Assembly: GCF_003046425.1 (NCBI RefSeq) | Contig: NZ_QAJG01000040.1 | Coordinates: forward strand, 1 to 15,000 | DNA from: Leptospira borgpetersenii serovar Javanica | GTDB lineage: Bacteria; Spirochaetota; Leptospiria; Leptospirales; Leptospiraceae | Reading direction: 5' to 3' | Length of the DNA stretch: 15,000 bases | Part shown: one piece after another, positions 1-15,000 of the stretch | Position numbering within the stretch: position 1 is the stretch's first letter | How the letters are laid out: the number at the start of each line of letters is the position of its first letter | Position numbers and translations under genes: made by a program | Notes under the pieces: model-generated | The model's database searches: none | Told to the model about the DNA's origin: nothing | What the model saw: the letters and a program-made list of their open reading frames with translations, nothing else

Positions 1-172
1 GAACAGGTAAAATAACATGCTCTCCGGACATTTCAGGGTTGGGTTTCAGGGTTTCGAAATGAAATATTTTGTTTTTTAACGTGGATTCGGCGTAAGGTGG
101 AAAAAAGAAAATATCTTGTATTCAAAACGCCAGATCACGTGTTGAGTCGAATTCAGCAAAAAGGGTTTAAAT

Positions 173-832
<660 letters not shown>

Positions 833-996
833 TCCTAACACTCCTTAAAATAAAAAAGGAATGCTTTAAAGGAATCTGTAAAATCGAACTCTTCACTGGA
901 GTTGCTTATCCGTTTTTTTAAAGTTTTGTCGAGAGATTTGCCATGTGGAGTTTTCTTCGGAAACAACGGACTCGCTTTTAAAACTATTTTTCCGTT

Positions 997-1665
997 TTAT
1001 TGAATTTCAAATTCCACATTAACTTTCGTTTGAATCGTTCTTTCCCCGATAGAAATGGGTGAATGATCGGAGCTAACCTTTCCCATTAAGTAAACAACCT
1101 GAGGATTAAGCATCGAATCTGACTCGACTACTTTAAGTGCAATTACATTTGTTTTTCCGATTGACTTTGCAAGTACGAGCGCTTTGTTTTTCGCATCCTC
1201 GTACGCCGCTGTAAGGGCTTCCTTTTCCTGTTTTTTGGTGGAATCCGCTTTGAATTCGATGCCGCTTACGTTATTGACTCCAAGTTTTTGAACTTCCAAC
1301 AATAAGTCCTTATAGAGTTTAAGATCCCTGAGTTTGAGAAGAATTCCTGAAGAGGCGAGATAAGGTCTTTGTTTTCCCTCTTGTAGATATTGTCTTTGCA
1401 GAGTGTAATCCGTACTATAAATGTCCTTGGTTGCAATCTTGAATCCTTTGGAAAGAGTTTTTATAACGTTAGTCGTTCTTTCCAGATTTTTTTCCTGAGC
1501 CGCTTTTGGGTCCGGGTCTTCCACTTCGACGGAGAAATTTATCTGCACGTAGTCGGTTTCCACAATCGCGGAACCGCTTCCGGATACGGTGATCGTTTGT
1601 TTTGTTTCGGATACGATTCCCAAAAACGGGATCGTTAAAAGTAGTAGGGCGAGAAGTTTTTTCAT
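997..1665 (-). CDS. Secreted SIMPL-domain (DUF541) protein
   Basis: This 222-residue protein has an N-terminal signal sequence (MKKLLALLLLTIPFLG, cleavage near residue 18), so it should be exported to the periplasm or outer envelope. From about residue 22 to the end it matches the SIMPL/DUF541 family: TITVSGSGSA at the start, then D-Y-V-Q-I-NFSVE, the Y-S-T-D-Y-T-L pattern near residue 85, and a C-terminal strand ending KVNVEFEIQ. SIMPL proteins fold as lipocalin-like modules that often oligomerise, and most have no assigned biochemical role. The ATG at 1665 has an AGGAAA ribosome binding site a few bases upstream. The gene stands alone between the transposase relic and the groEL terminator, and reads in the same direction as groESL but after its terminator. 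Function is unknown beyond the domain. Confidence 0.85.
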   Translation of the reverse strand: MKKLLALLLLTIPFLGIVSETKQTITVSGSGSAIVETDYVQINFSVEVEDPDPKAAQEKNLERTTNVIKTLSKGFKIATKDIYSTDYTLQRQYLQEGKQRPYLASSGILLKLRDLKLYKDLLLEVQKLGVNNVSGIEFKADSTKKQEKEALTAAYEDAKNKALVLAKSIGKTNVIALKVVESDSMLNPQVVYLMGKVSSDHSPISIGERTIQTKVNVEFEIQ

Positions 1666-1818
1666 AATATTTCCTGAGTATTCTTAGTATGACGTAAATT
1701 TTGTGTAACAAATTTGAAAGCGATGGTTAGCCGCGTCCGTAGTGAGCAACACTTTAGTTTCGGCGTGGATTTGCCCGATCTTTTAGATCGAATTCGCGTT
1801 CTATATAAAATTTTATAC

Positions 1819-1854
1819 AAAAAAGGCGGAAGAGTATAAACTCGACCGCCTTTT
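1819..1854 (-). terminator. Intrinsic terminator of the groES-groEL operon
   Basis: A 9-bp perfect stem pairs AAAAGGCGG (1821-1829) with CCGCCTTTT (1846-1854). It is extended by GAGT/ACTC (1832-1835 with 1840-1843) around an ATAA loop. Read on the minus strand, the second arm runs into six consecutive T residues. The hairpin lies about 30 bases past the groEL stop codon, so it most likely ends the chaperonin transcript. On the plus strand there is only a short T run, so it is assigned to the minus strand. Confidence 0.85.
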
Positions 1855-1867
1855 GCGATTTGGTAAA

Positions 1868-3530
<1,663 letters not shown>

Positions 3531-3536
3531 CTCCTG

Positions 3537-3844
<308 letters not shown>

Positions 3845-3853
3845 ATTATAAGA

Positions 3854-3880
3854 TTAGCACTATATTTGTGAGAGTGCTTA
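3854..3880 (-). promoter_or_regulatory. CIRCE operator (HrcA site) in the groES leader
   Basis: The site reads TTAGCACTA, nine bases of spacer, then GAGTGCTTA on the plus strand. The CIRCE consensus is TTAGCACTC-N9-GAGTGCTAA, so each arm matches 8 of 9 positions and the spacer is exact. It lies 26 bases upstream of the groES start and just downstream of the predicted -10 box, where bound HrcA repressor would block early transcription. HrcA release on heat shock induces groESL in many bacteria. The hrcA gene is not in this window. Confidence 0.92.
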
Positions 3881-3891
3881 TTTAGGTTTCC

Positions 3892-3920
3892 ATTAAAAAA
3901 AATCGCCTCAAAAAAGTCAA
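3892..3920 (-). promoter_or_regulatory. Predicted sigma70-type promoter of groES-groEL
   Basis: On the minus strand a TTGACT -35 box (3920 to 3915) is followed by exactly 17 bases and a TTTAAT -10 box (3897 to 3892). Each box differs from consensus by one base. Transcription would start near 3884-3886, immediately before the CIRCE operator. No heat-shock sigma factor motif is needed to explain the promoter. This is a prediction from sequence and spacing. Confidence 0.75.
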
Positions 3921-3944
3921 GCACTTTAGTGAAGAGAGTGCCAA
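3918..3944 (-). promoter_or_regulatory. Second, weaker CIRCE-like element over the -35 box
   Basis: On the minus strand this reads TTGGCACTC, a nine-base spacer, then AAGTGCTTG. The first arm matches CIRCE at 8 of 9 positions and the second at 6 of 9, with the conserved GCACT/AGTGC cores and exact 9-base spacing. It overlaps the first three bases of the predicted -35 box and lies 37 bases from the stronger CIRCE. It may be a second HrcA site or a decayed one. Confidence 0.55.
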
Positions 3945-4210
3945 ATTTGCTGCTAAAGGAAAGAGGAAACTTTTTGAGGGAGAGCGTTTTGGAAATTCAT
4001 CTACAAATGAAGATAAGTGTATATCGGAGAAAAAAACGCATTTTGAGTCAGATTTTGTGTAAGCAACCGTGAATTCGGTGTAATAAAGAATGCGAAGGCG
4101 ATTATTATGCGACCCACAGTACTTTAGTTTTAGCGCGGTCCAAGTTTTTGTTTGCAAGGGCTGGATTCTCGTTCAGAGGACAGACGAACTCGCTTCGCTC
4201 GTTCTAGACA

Positions 4211-4506
4211 GAGGACAGAAGGAAACGGGGGAGTTATTACATCACGGATTTAGAATGCAGTTTGCGTTCAGAGGACAGAAGGAAACGGGGGAGTTATTAC
4301 ATCACGGATTTAGAATGCAGTTTGCGTTCAGAGGACAGAAGGAAACGGGGGAGTTATTACATCACGGATTTAGAATGCAGTTTGCGTTCAGAGGACAGAA
4401 GGAAACGGGGGAGTTATTACATCACGGATTTAGAATGCAGTTTGCGTTCAGAGGACAGAAGGAAACGGGGGAGTTATTGCATCGCGGATTTAGAATGCAG
4501 TTTGCG
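4211..4506. repeat. 60-bp tandem repeat array, about five copies
   Basis: Four full 60-bp units (4211-4270, 4271-4330, 4331-4390, 4391-4450) are identical. A fifth copy of 56 bases (4451-4506) carries two A-to-G changes at 4479 and 4484 before the match ends. A unit starts with GAGGACAGAAGG and ends with TTTGCGTTCA. A 14-base partial match (GTTCAGAGGACAGA, 4171-4184) lies upstream, separated by unrelated sequence containing CTCGCTTCGCTCG. Identity between the copies indicates recent expansion by slippage or recombination, so copy number may vary between strains. Because 60 is a multiple of three, a reading frame stays open through the array (4090-4542, with a 20-residue repeat), but there is no convincing start or known domain, so I do not call it a gene. 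The array lies between the divergent groES promoter and the photolyase gene. Confidence 0.97.
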
Positions 4507-4565
4507 GAGATAAAAAAGCGAACTGCTTTTCTAAGAAAATGAGTTCTCCGGAAAGTTAGAACATA

Positions 4566-4612
4566 AGAAGTCCTCAAAAATACCGTGTTAGATGCAATTT
4601 TTGAGGACTTCT
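4566..4612. repeat. 16-bp perfect inverted repeat upstream of photolyase
   Basis: AGAAGTCCTCAAAAAT (4566-4581) is the exact reverse complement of 4597-4612, with a 15-base loop between them. As RNA it would form a strong hairpin on either strand. It has no T run after the stem, so it is not a textbook terminator. It ends 68 bases before the photolyase start and may act in its leader, or it may be a relic of a small mobile palindrome. Confidence 0.85.
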
Positions 4613-4680
4613 GCACCTTCACAAAATCGATCATTAATTTTGGGTATCCTTTCGTATGTCCGAGTAATAAAAAGGAAAAC

Positions 4681-6201
4681 ATGTTTCGAAAAGAAAATTT
4701 AATTCGTGTGCGCGAACTCGGTCAAAATCCGATTTTAGAAGAAAAACCTTATGTTCTTTATTGGATGTCCATGGCCAGAAGACTTGCTTGGAATCATTCT
4801 CTGGATTATTCGATTCATCTTTCCCAAAAATACAAAAAAGAACTGTTGATCTATGAGCCTCTCAAGATGGATTATCCCTGGAGTTCCCCTCGGTTGCATA
4901 AGTTTATTTTAGATGGAATGTCGTATAACGCAAGAGATGCAAAAAAGAACGGTTTGTATTACGCGGCTTTCGTGGAAACGCCGAACAACTCGATCGCAGA
5001 TGTATTTGAAAAACTAACCGAAAATGCAGCATTAGTCGTAACCGATGATTATCCCGCATATATCGTTCCGGAATTATTGGAGAAAGTTTCTAAAAAAATC
5101 AGATGTAAATTTCTCGTGGTTGATTCCAATTCGATCATTCCGCTTTCTTTTTACGGAGAGTTTGCGTCCGCCGCCCGCATCCTTCGTCCTCGAGTTCATC
5201 GATTGTTTCCGGAAGCATGGAAATTTCGATCTTTTCACAAGCCGGAAAAGCCGTTTCGGGAAAAAGGGGACTCTTGGCTCGAAAAAAATCCGAATTCTCC
5301 CTTAAAAAGAATCGTTTGGTTCGAAGGTGACGCGGATCAAATTTCAGAAATATGCAAGAATTTTAATTTTCATTTTCAGAAAATCCCTCCTGTCCCTGGA
5401 AAAAAAGGAGGTAGAGAAGAGGGAATAAAACTTCTAAAAAAATTCTTAAAACGCGGGCTGTCCGGTTATGCGGAACTTAGGAGTCATCCCAAACCGCCGG
5501 AAGAAGCTTATTCTTCCTTTTTATCTCCGTATCTGCGTTTCGGACATATTTCTCAAGAAGAGATTGTAAGTGAAGTTTTAAATTGGAACTTGAATGGGCC
5601 CTGGACTCCTGGAGTTATTATTCCGGAAAATAAAAATAGAAAAGAAGGTTATTTTCATCCGGATTCGAACGTGAATTCTTTTTTAGATGAGCTCATAACG
5701 TGGAGAGACGTGGGTTTTTTGATGTTTTGGAAAAAACCTTCTTTTAGAAAGGACCTTTCTATTCTTCCGGATTGGATTCAAAAAAATTTGGATTTTCATA
5801 AAAACGACGTTCGCCCTTATATTTATTCAAAAGAGCAATTGGAAAGCTCAAGCACGCATGACGTTATTTGGAACGCTGCACAAAAGGAGTTGGTTTTATC
5901 AGGTTGTATGCAAAATTATCTGAGAATGCTCTGGGGAAAAAAGGTCATCGAGTGGTCTCCTGATTATCAGACCGCTTTTGAAATTTTAGAGGAATTTAAT
6001 AATAAATACGCATACGACGGAAGGGACCCGAATTCGTATAACGGAATTTTATGGTGTTTCGGTTTATTTGATCGTCCTTGGTTTCCGGAAAGAAATGTTT
6101 TTGGGAACATCCGAACTATGTCTTCCGATTCGACAAAGAAAAAATTCAAACTTCAAGCGTATTTGGATTACGTTCAATCTTTGGAGGAAAGGAGACGATA
6201 A
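4681..6201 (+). CDS. Class II CPD photolyase (deoxyribodipyrimidine photo-lyase)
   Basis: The enzyme uses blue or near-UV light and FAD to split UV-induced cyclobutane pyrimidine dimers in DNA. The N-terminal Rossmann-like half opens with YVLYWMSMARRLAWNHSLDY (residues about 25-44), the class II counterpart of the YVLYWMQ-SRR-NHAL block. The C-terminal FAD-binding half carries IWNAAQKELV, YLRMLWGKKVIEWS, DGRDPNSYNGILWCFGL and DRPW (about residues 397-468), and then VFGNIRTM. These are strong class II signatures. In this last block a Thr stands where class II enzymes usually have Tyr (IRYM). I chose the ATG at 4681 (506 residues), preceded by AAAAGGAAAAC. An upstream ATG at 4585 is in frame but falls inside the inverted repeat and adds 32 residues unlike the family. 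The gene is monocistronic, reads away from groES, and has no clear terminator. Confidence 0.9.
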   Translation: MFRKENLIRVRELGQNPILEEKPYVLYWMSMARRLAWNHSLDYSIHLSQKYKKELLIYEPLKMDYPWSSPRLHKFILDGMSYNARDAKKNGLYYAAFVETPNNSIADVFEKLTENAALVVTDDYPAYIVPELLEKVSKKIRCKFLVVDSNSIIPLSFYGEFASAARILRPRVHRLFPEAWKFRSFHKPEKPFREKGDSWLEKNPNSPLKRIVWFEGDADQISEICKNFNFHFQKIPPVPGKKGGREEGIKLLKKFLKRGLSGYAELRSHPKPPEEAYSSFLSPYLRFGHISQEEIVSEVLNWNLNGPWTPGVIIPENKNRKEGYFHPDSNVNSFLDELITWRDVGFLMFWKKPSFRKDLSILPDWIQKNLDFHKNDVRPYIYSKEQLESSSTHDVIWNAAQKELVLSGCMQNYLRMLWGKKVIEWSPDYQTAFEILEEFNNKYAYDGRDPNSYNGILWCFGLFDRPWFPERNVFGNIRTMSSDSTKKKFKLQAYLDYVQSLEERRR

Positions 6202-6399
6202 AGCTGATTCTCGACCATTCTTTCCTGCATAAGGGAACTTCTATAAAATAGATTTTAGAATTCTCGAATGTCGTAAAACGGCGGTTTCTCATAAGAATTC
6301 CTTATAATGTTCTGTAGTTTTTTGATTTTATAGAAATTCCTATGAAATATCTGAGTTTTATCGTAGAGACTATTCTATTCGTTTAAAATCGTTATTTAT
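6202..6399. other. AT-rich intergenic stretch after photolyase
   Basis: No gene, RNA or clear terminator was found here. The only structure is a weak AT-rich hairpin with a two-base bulge at 6239-6260, which lacks a GC stem and a T tract. The rest of the 524-base gap up to the cyclase holds the MITE-like element and the direct repeat annotated separately. Confidence 0.5.
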
Positions 6400-6502
6400 T
6401 AGAGTTGTTGAAAAATTCCATAATTCAGATTAACAAAACTGCTTTAATCGACCGTTTTCATGAAACGGAAACAGATGAAGAATTAATTTTTCAACAACTC
6501 TA
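6400..6502. mobile_element. MITE-like element, 99 bp, flanked by TA
   Basis: A 16-bp perfect terminal inverted repeat, GAGTTGTTGAAAAATT, begins at 6402 and its reverse complement ends at 6500. Both ends are flanked by the dinucleotide TA (6400-6401 and 6501-6502). This is what a TA target-site duplication of the IS630/Tc1-mariner type would leave, although TA is its own reverse complement, so it could equally be two more bases of the inverted repeat. The centre holds a second small palindrome (CCGTTT/AAACGG, 6452-6468). No transposase is encoded. It is most simply a non-autonomous miniature element; a transcribed hairpin is the alternative. The parent element is not in this window. Confidence 0.65.
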
Positions 6503-6595
6503 TTGTTTATTTTTTTTAATATACATTTGCGGTTTTAGTTCGGTACGAGAGTCTTATTTTATGAATACTCGCTCTAATCGGAGAAAATAAAAACG

Positions 6596-6705
6596 ATCGA
6601 ATTTCTTTGCTTTGTAAAGAGTCGTTGCTTCGCTTTGAGTAATTTGTTTCGATGTAATCGAATTTCTTTGCTTTGCAAAGAGTCGTCGCTTCGCTTTGAC
6701 TAATT
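6596..6705. repeat. Two-copy 49-bp direct repeat, 61-bp period
   Basis: The copies at 6596-6644 and 6657-6705 differ at three positions (6615/6676, 6626/6687, 6639/6700). Each carries CTTTGCTTTG and GCTTCGCTTTGA. The second copy also contains a perfect CTTTGCAAAG palindrome at 6671-6680. The repeat lies just downstream of the adenylate cyclase stop codon on its strand, so it would sit in that transcript's 3' end. Confidence 0.9.
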
Positions 6706-6725
6706 CACTCCCTATGGGTCGTGAA

Positions 6726-6728
<3 letters not shown>
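6701..6728. repeat. Inverted repeat overlapping the cyclase stop codon
   Basis: TAATTCAC (6701-6708) pairs perfectly with GTGAATTA (6721-6728) around a 12-base loop. The stop codon of the cyclase (6726-6728, minus strand) is part of the stem. No T run follows, so it may affect 3'-end stability more than termination. Confidence 0.6.
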
Positions 6729-8012
<1,284 letters not shown>

Positions 8013-8192
8013 TTTTCTATCCAATGTATGAAGCGCTTTTTTGATCGATAGGAGTATATTCACAAAGTTCAAGATAGAAACTTCCGGGTTATAGATCAAT
8101 TCTTTCCGGAAAGAGAAATCGATTTTAAAAAAAATTCTTTTATAAAAAAGGGAGAAATGCATTCTTTTTGCATTTTGTAGGAGAGAGTAATT

Positions 8193-8852
8193 ATGGCTCA
8201 GAAATTAGCGTTAGTCGCAGGTGCGACGGGTTTGATCGGAAAATATCTTTTGGAGGAATTATCCACTTCCCCCGGATACCAAAAAGTATATGCACTCGTA
8301 CGTAGACCGGTCGGCGTAGCCGGAGTTGAAGAAATTATTTCCGACTATGACGCGTTAGTTGCTTCGATTCTTCCTCAAGGAATTACCGACGTATTTTGCA
8401 GTTTGGGGACCACGATTTCCAAAGCAGGAAGCCGGGAAAATTTCAAAAAGGTGGATTATGAATATGTTTTGAAACTTGCTAAACTCGTAAAAGAAATAGG
8501 GGCAAAATCTTTTTTTGTAGTTAGTGCTTTAGGAGCTAATCCAGGATCATTAGTATTTTATAATAGATTAAAAGGAGAGATGGAAAGGGATCTGGAAAGT
8601 CTCGGCTTTTCTTTTCTTGGGGTTTTTAGACCTTCTTTATTAGAAGGAAAAAGGGAAGAAGTTCGTCCCGGTGAAACGGTGGGTCAATTTTTTGCGAAAA
8701 TTGTAAGTCCATTTCTTTTGGGAGGAATTAGAAAGTATAGATTGATTCATGGGAGAACAGTCGCTAAAGCAATGATCCGTATCGCGGAAAAGGAGCCGAC
8801 CGGAGTTCGTATTTTGGAGTCTGATCGAATTGCAGCTTTAGGAGAAAATTGA
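8193..8852 (+). CDS. NAD(P)-binding Rossmann-fold protein, HTATIP2/TIP30-like
   Basis: This 219-residue protein is an atypical short-chain dehydrogenase of the NAD(P)H-binding family. The nucleotide-binding GATGLIGKYLLEEL motif (GxxGxxG) occupies residues 10-23. A VRRP turn sits near residue 38, and the second-strand region DVFCSLGTTISKAGS follows. VVSALGANPGS lies near residue 110, and a Y-N-R-L-K motif resembling the YxxxK catalytic pair is near residue 124, followed by FRPSLLEG. This order matches bacterial relatives of TIP30/HTATIP2 oxidoreductases, whose substrates are generally unknown. The ATG at 8193 has a clear AGGAGAG site at 8179-8185. It is divergent from the cyclase and convergent with the TonB receptor. 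The 160-base gap to that receptor contains only a 5-bp GTTCC/GGAAC palindrome (8978-8991). Confidence 0.85.
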   Translation: MAQKLALVAGATGLIGKYLLEELSTSPGYQKVYALVRRPVGVAGVEEIISDYDALVASILPQGITDVFCSLGTTISKAGSRENFKKVDYEYVLKLAKLVKEIGAKSFFVVSALGANPGSLVFYNRLKGEMERDLESLGFSFLGVFRPSLLEGKREEVRPGETVGQFFAKIVSPFLLGGIRKYRLIHGRTVAKAMIRIAEKEPTGVRILESDRIAALGEN

Positions 8853-9012
8853 CTTTGTTACTATAGCACGAACTGTGAACGTGTTTTACCACAAGGATGC
8901 GTTTTGTAGTATCGTAAGAATTCTCAAGTTGGGAGCTTGTTTCTCTTTATTGCATAACGTTACCTATTTTTGAGAGAGTTCCGATTGGAACGGATTGTCG
9001 ATTGCATATAAC

Positions 9013-11274
<2,262 letters not shown>

Positions 11275-11402
11275 AAGACAGTTGCCTCTAAAAATATGAT
11301 ATTGCTTAGAGGATGGCCCGAAACAAAATGCAATCACTCGAGTTGGACGAATCCGACAAACTGTTCTTATGAAGCGATTCAAAAGAAATGGATTAAAAGC
11401 AA

Positions 11403-11429
11403 AAACACGCCATATCCGCGAGAGTGTTT
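11403..11429 (-). terminator. Attenuator hairpin in the TonB-receptor leader
   Basis: Read on the minus strand, AAACAC pairs with GTGTTT across a 15-base loop, and the second arm runs into TTTTTGCTTTT. The inner CGC/GCG bases may add pairing. It lies between the riboswitch core and the receptor start, 129 bases upstream of the ATG. That is the right place for an expression platform that stops transcription when the ligand is bound. The stem is short, so translational control remains possible. Confidence 0.5.
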
Positions 11430-11430
11430 C

Positions 11431-11560
<130 letters not shown>

Positions 11561-11999
11561 TAAATGCAAGATTTTTTATATGATTTTTATACTACCGGGT
11601 TTAAAACCGATTGGAATGCAGGAACGCTTTCGAATTGGCGATAAACTTGGAGGAAAAGCGAATGATGTTTCTTTAAAGAGTAAATTTGTAAGATACTTAA
11701 GGGGTTAGAATCAACAAAAACTCTATTGAAAATGCACAATTGTGAATCCGTATTACGGATTATGTTTTTATTGGTGGTTTCTAACGCTTTTTCCTGTCGT
11801 TTAAAATTGTGGAAGTTTCCGGATAATCCTAGTAGTTCTGGAAGATGGCTTTAAGTTTTGTACAGTAGATTTCTTCTAAACGGAGGATTTGTATCGAAAT
11901 TCCGAGAAGTTATCTGTTATCTTGAAAACGCGTTTGAATGATCGGAATCGAGATTTTAAATAAAGATAAAAATTTTTTGAGACGATTTTTCTAGTAACG
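11561..11999. other. Intergenic region between riboswitch and the small secreted gene
   Basis: No credible gene was found in these 439 bases. The minus-strand part near 11575-11600 is AT-rich and probably holds the receptor promoter, but no confident -35/-10 pair was picked. Two adjacent palindromes are annotated separately at 11735-11761. The minus strand just beyond 12000 has only a weak A/T stem, so no terminator is called for the small secreted gene. Confidence 0.5.
11735..11761. repeat. Two adjacent palindromes
   Basis: CACAATTGTG (11735-11744) is a perfect 10-base palindrome. It is directly followed by AATCCGT, an ATT loop, and ACGGATT (11745-11761). ATGTTTTTATT follows on the plus strand, so the second could be a plus-strand terminator, or the pair could be a protein-binding site. 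Confidence 0.6.
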
Positions 12000-12392
<393 letters not shown>

Positions 12393-12405
12393 AGTTCCTC
12401 CGAAA

Positions 12406-13053
<648 letters not shown>

Positions 13054-13054
13054 G

Positions 13055-13779
<725 letters not shown>

Positions 13780-13781
13780 AA

Positions 13782-15000
<1,219 letters not shown>

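Noticed and set aside
31..53. Direct repeat TTTCAGGGTT at 31-40 and 44-53 as a possible insertion-sequence end
   Set aside because: No matching inverted copy was found at the other side of the transposase relic.
1741..1760. ACTTTAGTTT shared between 1750-1759 and 4120-4129, both near GCG-rich bases
   Set aside because: A 10-base match in AT-rich DNA is weak; similarity around it is patchy and does not define a repeat family.
4090..4542. Open frame of 150 codons across the 60-bp array, giving a 20-residue repeat peptide
   Set aside because: The frame stays open mainly because 60 is a multiple of three. It has no convincing ribosome site, no known domain, and other frames through the array are open too.
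6405..6590. 61-codon frame starting in the MITE-like element
   Set aside because: It begins inside the terminal inverted repeat, crosses out of the element, and resembles no protein.
11275..11382. Longer N terminus for the TonB receptor (ATG at 11382)
   Set aside because: It places 36 residues ahead of a normal signal peptide; the ATG at 11274 has an AGAGG ribosome site and starts the signal sequence.

Overview
The window looks like chromosomal DNA of a spirochaete, most likely Leptospira and probably the pathogenic group. The evidence is a fliI-fliJ-flbB-type periplasmic flagellar cluster whose third gene has the layout of the spirochaetal collar protein FlbB, an AT-rich base composition with a mild G/C content in genes, an IS982-family transposase relic, and short dispersed repeats between genes. 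The species is inferred from gene content and style; no search was run.

Layout from left to right. Positions 1-832 hold a decayed IS982-type transposase with several frameshifts and an internal deletion. A secreted SIMPL-domain protein follows on the minus strand (997-1665). The groES-groEL chaperonin operon (3828 to 1884, minus strand) ends in a clear hairpin terminator. It is preceded by a good sigma70-type promoter with two CIRCE-like HrcA operators: one just downstream of the predicted transcription start, and a weaker one over the -35 box. Between groES and the next gene lie a 60-bp tandem repeat array (4211-4506) and a 16-bp perfect inverted repeat. A class II CPD photolyase runs on the plus strand (4681-6201). 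A 520-bp gap then carries a 99-bp MITE-like element flanked by TA dinucleotides and a diverged 49-bp direct repeat with a 61-bp period.

A membrane-bound class III adenylate cyclase (minus strand) and a small NAD(P)-binding Rossmann protein (plus strand) are divergent. A large TonB-dependent outer-membrane receptor (11274 to 9013, minus strand) is preceded by a cobalamin riboswitch and a terminator-like hairpin, which points to repression by vitamin B12 or a close relative. The right end is a minus-strand cluster: fliI (cut by the window edge), fliJ with a TTG start, a 92-codon reading frame overlapping the end of fliJ out of frame, an FlbB/MotE-like protein, and a small secreted protein of unknown function.

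The genes mostly belong to separate housekeeping or environmental functions: protein folding, light-driven DNA repair, signalling, B12 or siderophore uptake, and motility. The most informative non-coding features are the paired CIRCE elements around the groES promoter, the cobalamin riboswitch, the 60-bp array and the TA-flanked MITE. I saw no defence system, CRISPR array, tRNA or rRNA.
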